This document shows, one piece after another, positions 1 to 5,984 of a DNA stretch of 10,632 nt. A program made the translations under genes and the position numbers. The first letter of the stretch is position 1. Each line of letters begins with the position of its first letter. The notes under the pieces were generated by a model that saw only the letters and a list, made by a program, of their open reading frames with translations, was not told the origin of the DNA and made no database searches. The DNA is from an uncultured Oxalobacteraceae bacterium. Lineage in GTDB: Bacteria > Pseudomonadota > Gammaproteobacteria > Burkholderiales > Burkholderiaceae. The DNA lies in the NCBI GenBank assembly GCA_946479705.1, contig CAMLHI010000049.1, forward strand, positions 1 to 10,632, given 5' to 3'.

Positions 1-94
1 CCTTGCCGCCTTCGCGCGCGAACGTCATCGCGATTTCCTTGCCGATGCCGCTGGCCGCGCCAGTGACGATGCACACCTTGTTCTGAAGTTTCAT
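1..94 (-). CDS. Short-chain dehydrogenase/reductase, N-terminal fragment (cut by window edge)
   Basis: Only the first 31 codons are inside the window, read leftwards from an ATG at 94-92. They begin MKLQNKVCIVTG and contain the TGxxxGxG dinucleotide-binding motif (T11, G12, G16, G18) after a first beta strand. This is the normal start of a classical SDR NAD(P)-dependent oxidoreductase with a Rossmann fold. The catalytic Ser-Tyr-Lys lies outside the window, so the substrate cannot be read. The opening resembles 3-hydroxybutyrate dehydrogenases of related bacteria, but that is a resemblance from memory only; acetoacetyl-CoA reductase-like or other SDRs are equally possible. The ribosome site upstream is weak (no clear AGGAG). 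The gene is divergent from the GTPase operon, with 232 bases between the two starts. Confidence 0.8.
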   Translation of the reverse strand, partial: MKLQNKVCIVTGAASGIGKEIAMTFAREGGK

Positions 95-237
95 GGTGGG
101 TCCATTTGAGTTGGGGGAAGGGGGGCTGTTCAAGCTAGTAGCGTACCAGTTTGCGCGGTGTTCCGGCTAAATGCTGCACTGCACCGTTTCGCGGCGGCCA
201 GGGGCTTGCCGCTGCAGCGTGAACACGGTAATTTCTT

Positions 238-247
238 ACGTGCACGT
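238..247. promoter_or_regulatory. 10-bp perfect palindrome upstream of the operon promoter
   Basis: ACGTGCACGT is a perfect dyad seven bases upstream of the proposed -35 box at 255-260. Its placement fits an activator or repressor half-site pair, but no regulator family is implied by the sequence, and a 10-bp palindrome can occur by chance. It lies in the 232-base gap that also serves the divergent SDR gene. Confidence 0.25.
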
Positions 248-254
248 GCGCCCC

Positions 255-283
255 TTGAGTACGGCGGGCGAACGCGGTATGCT
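255..283 (+). promoter_or_regulatory. Sigma70-like promoter of the GTPase-kinase-ATPase operon
   Basis: TTGAGT at 255-260 and TATGCT at 278-283 are separated by exactly 17 bases. This predicts transcription from about position 290 and a leader of about 37 bases before the ATG at 327, with the ribosome site at 312-319 inside the leader. The arrangement supports 327 as the start of the GTPase, since the in-frame ATG at 171 lies upstream of this promoter. The call rests on consensus matching only. Confidence 0.5.
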
Positions 284-311
284 GGTGCCGAGCTCGACGC
301 GCCGCGCTGGC

Positions 312-319
312 AGGAAGGA
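312..319 (+). promoter_or_regulatory. Ribosome binding site that fixes the GTPase start
   Basis: AGGAAGGA ends seven bases before the ATG at 327. No comparable site precedes the earlier in-frame ATG codons at 171 and 279. The protein from 327 also begins where MglA-family proteins normally begin. Confidence 0.7.
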
Positions 320-326
320 TGGGTGG

Positions 327-977
327 ATGGCTGAACTAGATGAGCAATTCCAGCGCCTGACGATCAAGCTGGTCTATTACGGCCCGGCCATGTCGGGCAA
401 GACCAGCAATCTGACGCGCCTGCACGACGTGCTGACCGCCGGCATGGTCGGCGACATGATGCTGCTCGAAACCGAGGGCGACCGCACCTTGTTTTTCGAC
501 CTGCTGCCGCTGGGCTTTCGCGCCCCGTCCGGCCTGGTCGTCAAATTCAAGCTGTTCACGGTGCCCGGGCAGGTGGCCCACAATGGCACCCGCAAGGCCG
601 TGCTGTCGCGTTCGGATGGGGCGGTGTTCGTGGCCGATTCCCAGCGCAACCAGGCCACCAACAATGCCGTCGCCTTCGATAACCTGATCGCCAACGCCGC
701 CACGGTGGGCATCGACGTGGGCAGCTATCCGCTGGTGGTGCAGTACAACAAGCGCGACCTGCCGGATATTCTCACCGAGCAGGAAGTGGCCGAGCGCTGG
801 CGCGAGGCGCCATGGCCGGTGGTGCTGGCCAGCGCGATGCAGGGCGGCGGGGTCAGGGAAACCTTCACGGCGCTGCTGCGCAAGGTGTATGCGCGCCTCA
901 ACGCCGAGTTCGACCTGCAGAGCCGCCATGGCCTGGGCGAAGAGGAATTCGTCGCCTCCGCCGGAGGAGGGGCATGA
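327..977 (+). CDS. MglA-type Ras-like small GTPase
   Basis: This 216-residue cytoplasmic GTPase belongs to the MglA group, whose members set cell polarity and control type IV pili and gliding in Myxococcus and Thermus. All nucleotide-binding motifs are visible: P-loop GPAMSGKT (19-26), switch I segment GDRTLFFD (51-58), TVPGQ (78-82), NKRD (141-144) and SA (169-170). The TVPGQ motif has Thr in place of the usual Asp of DxxG, which is the hallmark of MglA. R53 and Q82 match the intrinsic arginine finger and catalytic glutamine described for MglA, so hydrolysis should be intact. MglA is about 195 residues; this protein has roughly 20 more at the C-terminus, acidic then Gly/Ala-rich. It is the first gene of an operon, overlapping the kinase gene by ATGA. 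No MglB (roadblock) partner is present in the window. The gene symbol is left blank because orthology to mglA itself is unproven. Confidence 0.88.
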   Translation: MAELDEQFQRLTIKLVYYGPAMSGKTSNLTRLHDVLTAGMVGDMMLLETEGDRTLFFDLLPLGFRAPSGLVVKFKLFTVPGQVAHNGTRKAVLSRSDGAVFVADSQRNQATNNAVAFDNLIANAATVGIDVGSYPLVVQYNKRDLPDILTEQEVAERWREAPWPVVLASAMQGGGVRETFTALLRKVYARLNAEFDLQSRHGLGEEEFVASAGGGA

Positions 978-2203
978 GCGCCGCGCCGCCGGCCTTCGAC
1001 CGCGACGTGCCGCTGGCCGACATGCTGCGCGCCGTGCCGCGCGCCGCGCTCGAGACGGCGATGGCGCGCAGCATCGGCGCGGCGTGGCGCATCAGCGCGC
1101 CCGACGGAAGCAGCCTGCGCGAAGGTCCCCAGCCGCTCGATGGCGCGCAATGCCAGGCAGCGCTGGTGGTCGACCTCGACCCGGTCGGCCTGCTGAGCGC
1201 GCCGGCTGCCTGCGCGGGGGCCGTCGACGCCGCCGCGCGCTGGCTCGAACTGCTGCTGGGCGCCTCCAACCGCTACCGCATGGCGGCCGACCTGCATATC
1301 GAGGCCGTGCATGCCGACCACCGCGAGCTGGTGGCCAAGCACGAAGCGCTGATGGCGTCCGAGGCGCGCTACCGCAGCCTCAACGAGCAGCTCGAAGCGC
1401 GCGTGCGCGAGCAGGTCGCGGTGATCGAACGCAGCCAGCGGCGCATGTACCTGGCCGAGCGCATGGCCTCGGTGGGCAATCTGGCGGCCGGCATGGCCCA
1501 CGAGATCAACAATCCGATCGGCTTCATCCGCAGCAATCTCTCCAGCGCCAAGGGCTATGTCGCCACGCTGGCGAAGGCCATCGCCAGCCAGACCTGGGAG
1601 CGCGCCACGGCCGAGGACCTGGCCTTCGTGCTGGAAGACTTCGCCAGCCTGCTGGACGAATCGGTGGGCGGCGCCGACCGTATCGGGCGCATCATCGAGG
1701 ACCTCAAGACCTATGCCAGTTCCGGCACGGCGCGCATGGCCCTGTCCGACCCCGGCGCGGCCCTGCATGGCGCGGTACGCCTGCTCGACGAGCTGCCGGC
1801 CGGCGTGCGCCTCCAGCAGGAGCTGGCGGCGCTGCCGGTATTTAACTGCGACAGCGCCGGCTTGCAGCGCGCCGTGCTGGCGATGCTGGTCAACGCGCGC
1901 CGCGCCATGCAGGGGCGTGCCGGCCTCATCCGCCTCGGCGCCGCCGTGCACGAGGGCACGCTGGCCATCACTGTCGCGGACGAGGGCTGCGGCATCGATC
2001 CGGCCATCCGCGAGCGCATCTTCGATCCCTTCTTCACCACCCATGACGTGGGCGGCGGCGCCGGGCTCGGCCTGACGGTGGCCAGCGATGTGGTGCGCGC
2101 CCACCACGGCACCATCGAAGTCGACTCGGTGCCGGGGCGGGGCAGCAGCTTTACCGTGCTGATCCCGCTGCACGCCAACGCGCCCGAGGGGGCCGGCTCA
2201 TGA
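974..2203 (+). CDS. Soluble sensor histidine kinase
   Basis: A 409-residue two-component kinase. The ATG at 974 overlaps the GTPase stop (ATGA) and is preceded by GGAGGAGG at 963-970, which rules out the longer upstream frame. Residues 1-100 form an unrecognised Ala/Leu-rich domain, a likely input module. Residues 105-165 look like a coiled coil (ARYRSLNEQLEARVREQVAV). The HisKA H-box AAGMAHEINNPIGFI carries phospho-acceptor H176. The HATPase_c domain shows a divergent N-box (MLVNARRAM, N307), DEGCG (D336-G340), FDPFFTT and GGGAGLGL (360-367). There is no signal peptide or membrane segment, so it should sense a cytoplasmic cue or be controlled by a bound partner, possibly the GTPase (inference). 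The likely phosphate acceptor is the receiver domain encoded immediately downstream, again with an ATGA overlap. Confidence 0.9.
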   Translation: MSAAPPAFDRDVPLADMLRAVPRAALETAMARSIGAAWRISAPDGSSLREGPQPLDGAQCQAALVVDLDPVGLLSAPAACAGAVDAAARWLELLLGASNRYRMAADLHIEAVHADHRELVAKHEALMASEARYRSLNEQLEARVREQVAVIERSQRRMYLAERMASVGNLAAGMAHEINNPIGFIRSNLSSAKGYVATLAKAIASQTWERATAEDLAFVLEDFASLLDESVGGADRIGRIIEDLKTYASSGTARMALSDPGAALHGAVRLLDELPAGVRLQQELAALPVFNCDSAGLQRAVLAMLVNARRAMQGRAGLIRLGAAVHEGTLAITVADEGCGIDPAIRERIFDPFFTTHDVGGGAGLGLTVASDVVRAHHGTIEVDSVPGRGSSFTVLIPLHANAPEGAGS

Positions 2204-4428
2204 GCTACGGCCACCTGTTCACGGGCATCAAGCCGGGCAGTTCCGACGCCCCGGAAATCAAGCGCTACCGCATCCTGCTGGTGGACGACGAACCGAATGT
2301 GCTGTCGGCGCTGCGGCGCGTGTTCCGCCAGGAGAACTACGACATTACGACCTGCACCGATCCGGTCGAGGCGCTGGCCAGGCTGAAGAGCGAAACCTTC
2401 CAGCTGATGATCAGCGACTTCATGATGCCGGGCATGGACGGCGGCGAGCTGCTGCGCCAGGCGCGCCAGATCGAACCGGACATGATCCGCATTATGCTCA
2501 CCGGCCACGCCGACGTGAACGCGGTGGTGGGCGCGGTCAAGACCGGCGCCGTGTACAAGTTCATCCTCAAGCCCTGGAACGACGACGACCTGCGCGTGAC
2601 GGTGGCGCTGGCGCTGGAGCGGCAGGAACTGAACCGCGCCAACAAGGCGCTCACGCGCGACGTCGAAAGCAAGTCGCGCGAGATCGAGCAGCTGGCCAAG
2701 TTCACCGTCAGCAGCCGCAGCCGGCTGGCCACGGTGCTGCACAAGCATGGTGTGCTCTCGCTCGGGCAGGTGCAGGAACTGTTGCGCATCCAGCAGCAGC
2801 CGCCGCGCCACCAGTCGGTGCTCAAGGAAATCATCGACCGCGGCTGGGCCAACGAAAAGAAAGTGCACGATCTGCTGGCCGACGAGCTGAAGATCCAGCA
2901 GGTCAGCCTGGACGAAGCGCCGATCGACATGGCGGTGGCGGTGCTGGTGCCCACACTGCTATGCCAGCGCCACCTGATCATGCCGATGCGCATCGACGAC
3001 AAACGCCTCACGGTGGCCATGGCCGACCCGCTCGACGAAGGCTTGCTGCACGACCTGCGCTTCGTCACCGGCCTGGAGATCGCCCCGGCGCTGGCGCCGA
3101 TGTCCGAGATCCTGGCCAAGATCGCCAAGGTCTACGACACCGGCCGCACCAGCCTGGAAGACCTGGAAACCACCTTCGGTTCGCCCGACCCGTACGAAGG
3201 CGTGGAAATCGTCATCGAGGAGGACGATGCCCAGCAGTCGCTCGAGGAACTGCTGCGCGGGACCGACGAGCCGCCCGCGATCCGCCTGGTCAACGCGATC
3301 CTGCTCGAAGCCATCAACCTGGGCGCGTCCGACATCCACATCCAGCCGCGCGCCAAGAACGTGATGGTGCGGCTGCGGGTGGACGGGGTGCTGATCGACA
3401 AGATGCAGATTCCCCACAATATGCAGCAGTCGATCGTCTCGCGCATCAAGATCATGGCCGAGCTGGACATTTCCGAGCGGCGCCGCCCGCAGGATGGACG
3501 GCTGGCCGTCAAGACGCCCAAGCGCATCGTCGACCTGCGCATCTCGACCCTGCCGACCATCAATGGCGAAAAGATCGTCATGCGCATCCTGGACCGCAAT
3601 TCGGCCGTGCTGCGCCTCGACGGCATCGGCCTCAGTCCGCTCGACCTGGCCAAGGTGCGCCACGCGGGCGACAAGCCGCAGGGGATCGTGCTGGCCACCG
3701 GCCCGACCGGCAGCGGCAAGACCACCACCTTGTACAGCCTGTTGCAAAGCAGCGCCACGCCGGAGAAAAACTACATCACCATCGAAGACCCGGTCGAGTA
3801 CTACCTCGATTCGGCCGGGCAGGTGGTGGTGCGCGAAAAGATCGGCCTGACCTTCCCGCTGATCCTGCGCGCCATCCTGCGCCAGGATCCGGACGTGCTG
3901 CTGGTGGGCGAGATCCGCGATGTCGAGACGGCCGAAGTGGCCTTCCACGCGGCCCTGACCGGGCACCAGGTGTTCTCGACCCTGCACACCAATTCGGCCA
4001 TCGCCACCATTTCGCGCCTGTTCGACCTGGGCCTGAAGCCCTTCGTGATCGCCACCGCGCTCGAAGCGGTGATCGCCCAGCGGCTGGTGCGCCAGATCTG
4101 CCAGCGCTGCCGCGCCCCGGCCACCACCGACCCGCAACTGCTGCAGCGCCTGGGCGGCCGCTTCGCCGAGCAGGGCGTGGGCACTTATATGGGCGTGGGT
4201 TGCGAAACCTGTCACGGCTCGGGGTACAAGGGCCGGCTCGGCCTGTACGAAGTGCTCGCGCCCGACACCCACATGCGCCACCTGATCGCCTCGCAGGCGG
4301 CGGTGACGGAGATTACCCAGTACGCGCTGGAGCACGGTTTCATGACCTTGCGCGACGATGCCTTCCTCAAGGTGCGCGATGGGCTGACCACGGCTGAAGA
4401 GGTGTTTCGGGTGCTGGGGCCGGAGTGA
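2200..4428 (+). CDS. Response-regulator receiver fused to a GspE/PilB-type assembly ATPase
   Basis: A 742-residue fusion. Residues 24-138 are a complete receiver domain: acidic D29/D30, phospho-acceptor D73 in ISDFMMPGMDG, T101 and K124 (FILKPW). A helical linker (about 139-170) leads to a T2SSE N-terminal/MshEN-like domain (about 173-315), then a full type II secretion/type IV pilus ATPase (about 325-735). The ATPase shows an ASDIH start, Walker A GPTGSGKTTT (501-510), Asp box IEDPVEY (528-534), Walker B LLVGEIRD (567-574), His box with H589 and H596, and a zinc tetracysteine CxxC...CxxC (C634, C637, C668, C671). The zinc module argues for an extension/secretion ATPase (GspE/PilB) rather than the retraction ATPase PilT. 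No pilus or secretion structural genes lie nearby. The start overlaps the kinase stop (ATGA) with GAGGGGG seven bases upstream. Phosphorylation of D73 plausibly gates the motor (inference). Confidence 0.92.
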   Translation: MSYGHLFTGIKPGSSDAPEIKRYRILLVDDEPNVLSALRRVFRQENYDITTCTDPVEALARLKSETFQLMISDFMMPGMDGGELLRQARQIEPDMIRIMLTGHADVNAVVGAVKTGAVYKFILKPWNDDDLRVTVALALERQELNRANKALTRDVESKSREIEQLAKFTVSSRSRLATVLHKHGVLSLGQVQELLRIQQQPPRHQSVLKEIIDRGWANEKKVHDLLADELKIQQVSLDEAPIDMAVAVLVPTLLCQRHLIMPMRIDDKRLTVAMADPLDEGLLHDLRFVTGLEIAPALAPMSEILAKIAKVYDTGRTSLEDLETTFGSPDPYEGVEIVIEEDDAQQSLEELLRGTDEPPAIRLVNAILLEAINLGASDIHIQPRAKNVMVRLRVDGVLIDKMQIPHNMQQSIVSRIKIMAELDISERRRPQDGRLAVKTPKRIVDLRISTLPTINGEKIVMRILDRNSAVLRLDGIGLSPLDLAKVRHAGDKPQGIVLATGPTGSGKTTTLYSLLQSSATPEKNYITIEDPVEYYLDSAGQVVVREKIGLTFPLILRAILRQDPDVLLVGEIRDVETAEVAFHAALTGHQVFSTLHTNSAIATISRLFDLGLKPFVIATALEAVIAQRLVRQICQRCRAPATTDPQLLQRLGGRFAEQGVGTYMGVGCETCHGSGYKGRLGLYEVLAPDTHMRHLIASQAAVTEITQYALEHGFMTLRDDAFLKVRDGLTTAEEVFRVLGPE

Positions 4429-4452
4429 TATGGCGTGCCGGGCAAGCGAGGA

Positions 4453-4472
4453 GGCGGTCGAATTCGACCGCC
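4453..4472. terminator. Perfect 20-bp palindrome between convergent genes, probable bidirectional terminator
   Basis: GGCGGTCGAATTCGACCGCC is a perfect dyad and can form an 8-bp GC-rich stem with an AATT loop. It sits 24 bases past the ATPase stop and 14 bases past the toxin stop on the other strand, which is the expected place for a shared terminator. Neither strand has a U-run after the stem, so intrinsic termination would be weak or factor-assisted. It could instead be a protein-binding dyad. Confidence 0.5.
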
Positions 4473-4486
4473 GGTTCGGTAGGGAC

Positions 4487-4813
4487 CTATTCGAACAGCG
4501 TGGCGAGCTTGGCGAACACGTCGGCCATGATGGGGTCTGGAAGGATATCGATCTTGCGACCGTGGCGGGCCGTCAGGTCGATCGTGCGCGGCTGGTCGCA
4601 GCGAATGATCCCCCTTGTTCGGACGCCGCTCAGAGGCACCGCAAAGCCGAGTCGCCGGGCAAAGTCGCCGCCCTTGGTGATCGGCACGACCACCGGCAGT
4701 CCGGTCGCGGCATTAAACTCGAACGGCGACACAATCAGCACCGGCCGGCTGCCGCTTTGTTCGTGTCCGCTGGTGGGGTCGAGCGACACGAGATAGATGT
4801 CGCCTCGTTTCAT
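4487..4813 (-). CDS. chpB: ChpB/MazF-family mRNA-interferase toxin
   Basis: A 108-residue toxin of the MazF/PemK endoribonuclease family, which cleaves cellular mRNA when free of its antitoxin. It opens MKRGDIYLVSLDPTSGHEQSG and continues RPVLIVSP and PITKGGDFARRLGF. The DPxSGHEQ and GGxFARxxGF blocks match E. coli ChpB more closely than MazF. The catalytic pair of the family appears as R23 and T46, so it should be active. The start codon overlaps the antitoxin stop (ATGA at 4813-4810), giving translational coupling in the usual antitoxin-first order. The gene ends next to the shared palindrome with the ATPase operon. Family membership is secure; choosing ChpB over another MazF subfamily is a judgement from remembered sequences. 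Confidence 0.9.
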   Translation of the reverse strand: MKRGDIYLVSLDPTSGHEQSGSRPVLIVSPFEFNAATGLPVVVPITKGGDFARRLGFAVPLSGVRTRGIIRCDQPRTIDLTARHGRKIDILPDPIMADVFAKLATLFE

Positions 4814-5067
4814 AACAGTTCACCGCCGACGGCTGGTGCATCGACCCATGCGCGCTCATCGTCCGACCGGGGCTGCGAATAGTCGGACGCCTCCAGCAGT
4901 TCGGCAAGCGTGTAACGCGGACGGCATGCGGGCTGGACCACCAGGCGACCCTGTTCCACGGCCAGACTGACCGCAGCGCCGGCTTGAAGCTTGAGCTGTT
5001 CTAGCAGGGCGGGCGGTACAGCCAACATGACAGACCCGCCAACCTTGCGCAGATTCGTGGTATGCAT
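4810..5067 (-). CDS. chpS: ChpS/MazE-family antitoxin (AbrB-type DNA-binding)
   Basis: An 85-residue antitoxin. Residues 1-48 form a SpoVT/AbrB swapped-hairpin DNA-binding domain (LRKVGGSVMLAVPPALLEQL, then the glycine-containing LKLQAGAAVSLAV). Residues 52-85 are the acidic toxin-binding tail (YTLAELLEASDY ... DDERAWVDAP), which resembles the tail of E. coli ChpS. It should neutralise the toxin encoded immediately downstream and repress its own promoter. The ATG at 5067 follows an AGGATAGG ribosome site at 5071-5078. It reads leftwards, away from the degraded AraC-type remnant. Confidence 0.88.
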   Translation of the reverse strand: MHTTNLRKVGGSVMLAVPPALLEQLKLQAGAAVSLAVEQGRLVVQPACRPRYTLAELLEASDYSQPRSDDERAWVDAPAVGGELL

Positions 5068-5091
5068 CGCCTATCCTGATCGAAGCCTGAG

Positions 5092-5106
5092 ATACATTGA
5101 AGTATA
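5092..5106 (-). promoter_or_regulatory. Candidate -10 box and dyad of the toxin-antitoxin promoter
   Basis: On the minus strand TATACT (5106-5101) is a good -10 hexamer, placing the transcript start some 25-30 bases before the antitoxin ATG. No convincing -35 is seen at 16-18 bases. It overlaps an ATAC-N6-GTAT dyad (5092-5105), a suitable location for autorepression by the AbrB-type antitoxin. Both assignments rest on position and short matches. Confidence 0.35.
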
Positions 5107-5182
5107 ACCTATGTCGCCTTCCGCGCCGTTGGAAAACACTTGCCGCTGGTGGCATACCGCCAATCAACCCTGGAGCCATTGA

Positions 5183-5478
5183 AGGATAAGGAAAAGACGG
5201 CGGTGTGGGTTTTATCGCCGCCAATTAACCGAGACGCAGCTCGATTGGGAATTCGTGGTGGAGGCAACCGGCGTCAATCTGGGAACGGTGAATGGTCAAT
5301 TGAGAGCGGAACCGGACTTGGCATTTACCGGCTATCGCAATGAATTGGGCTTGGCCGAAGTCTTCAGATTACTTGCCGAGAAAAGTGGACCGGCATCGCG
5401 GAAATCGGCCATGCGGTCGGCTATTGCAATGTTTCCTATTTTAAAAAATTGCTCGGGGAGAATAGGGATATTCAATGA
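5183..5478 (+). pseudogene. Frameshifted remnant of an AraC/XylS-family HTH domain
   Basis: Two reading frames joined near 5381-5388 rebuild an AraC-type double helix-turn-helix. The first frame (open from 5183) reads ETQLDWEFVVEATGVNLG, then LRAEPDLAFTGYRNELGLAE and VFRLLAEKS. The second frame, displaced by one base, continues TGIAEIGHAVGYCNVSYFKK and ends at TGA 5476-5478. The IAEI..AVGY....YF block is the family signature of the second HTH. Two extra G bases, or one lost base after the AAAA run, would explain the shift. The N-terminal ligand domain is absent: a stop at 5180-5182 closes the frame and nothing upstream resembles it. Base composition is less GC-rich than the flanking genes. 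A sequencing error could explain the frameshift, but not the missing N-terminus. Confidence 0.72.
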
Positions 5479-5570
5479 ATGCCGTCAGGTCCCTCTCCAC
5501 GCAGGCTGTTGCTGCCTCTGAGGCCCCGGCCCCGCCTGACACCGACGACGACACCGATTCTTCGGAGTAA
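5475..5570 (+). CDS. Possible 31-residue small protein with acidic tail
   Basis: An ATG overlapping the stop of the AraC remnant (ATGA) opens a 31-codon frame starting MNAVRSLSTQAV and ending DTDDDTDSSE. The upstream sequence has GGGGAG at 5454-5459 and TAGGG at 5464-5468, neither ideal. I recognise no family. The strongly acidic C-terminus and stop-start overlap are the only reasons to list it. It may be chance, or it could once have been translationally coupled to the regulator. Confidence 0.2.
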   Translation: MNAVRSLSTQAVAASEAPAPPDTDDDTDSSE

Positions 5571-5984
5571 GTTCCAGCATTTCCGCCCAATCCGCCGGCA
5601 ATCCCTCGCAAGCGCACGTCCTCTGCCGGTCTTCCCTTGGACGCCGACCGCCGCGCGGCGCCGTGCAGGAAATGCACGCCGACTGATACTTTTTGCCGAA
5701 ATCATCCAAATTTCTCCTTTTCCCTAGAAAAATCACACTTCGCGTTAAAGCCGCGCGGGTCGCGGCCCTATCCTTGACGCGTGGTTGAGTTAGCGCGCTC
5801 ATTCAAGAAAAGCGGCAGCCCATCCATACGTTGCTTGCACGCCATGCGTGTGTCCATTGCTGTTATTGCATAGTTCCGCGCGATGGCGAGTTGCCTCGGC
5901 GCTGATTGCAAGCTGCAGTGCGCAAGCAGGTCCGGCCGGCGGCGGGATACTGACGTTAAATATAAAAATATTGGAGAGACGAAT
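5571..5984. other. Gene-poor stretch of about 410 bases
   Basis: I see no convincing gene on either strand here. It contains a 6-bp perfect hairpin (GCCGCG, loop CGGGT, CGCGGC, 5750-5766) without a T-run, a pyrimidine-rich segment around 5711-5724, and an AT-rich segment (5955-5971) just before the short ORF that overlaps xylR. The xylR promoter should lie here, but no hexamer pair with proper spacing stands out. No xylose operon diverges from this region. Confidence 0.5.

Noticed and set aside
171..326. N-terminal extension of the GTPase from an ATG at 171
   Set aside because: It lies upstream of the predicted promoter, lacks a ribosome site, and adds 52 residues not found in MglA proteins.
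725..2173. A 482-codon minus-strand frame opposite the kinase
   Set aside because: It is antisense to a gene with a complete H-box and ATP-binding motifs. Its composition is typical of GC-rich shadow frames.
2959..4397. Long open frames opposite and in a shifted frame to the ATPase gene (458 and 478 codons)
   Set aside because: Both are shadows of the ATPase coding sequence, with biased Arg/His/Ala composition and no recognisable domain.
4425..4882. Plus-strand frames of 123 and 150 codons across the toxin gene
   Set aside because: They are antisense to the intact ChpB-type toxin and start at the ATPase stop without a ribosome site.
5472..5705. A 77-codon minus-strand ORF with AGGAG eight bases before its ATG
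   Set aside because: The ribosome site is good, but the Arg-rich product looks like a shadow frame, matches no family I know, and overlaps competing frames. A conserved homologue would change this view.
5750..5766. GCCGCG-CGGGT-CGCGGC hairpin as a terminator
   Set aside because: The stem is only six base pairs, there is no T-run, and no confident gene ends just before it on either strand.
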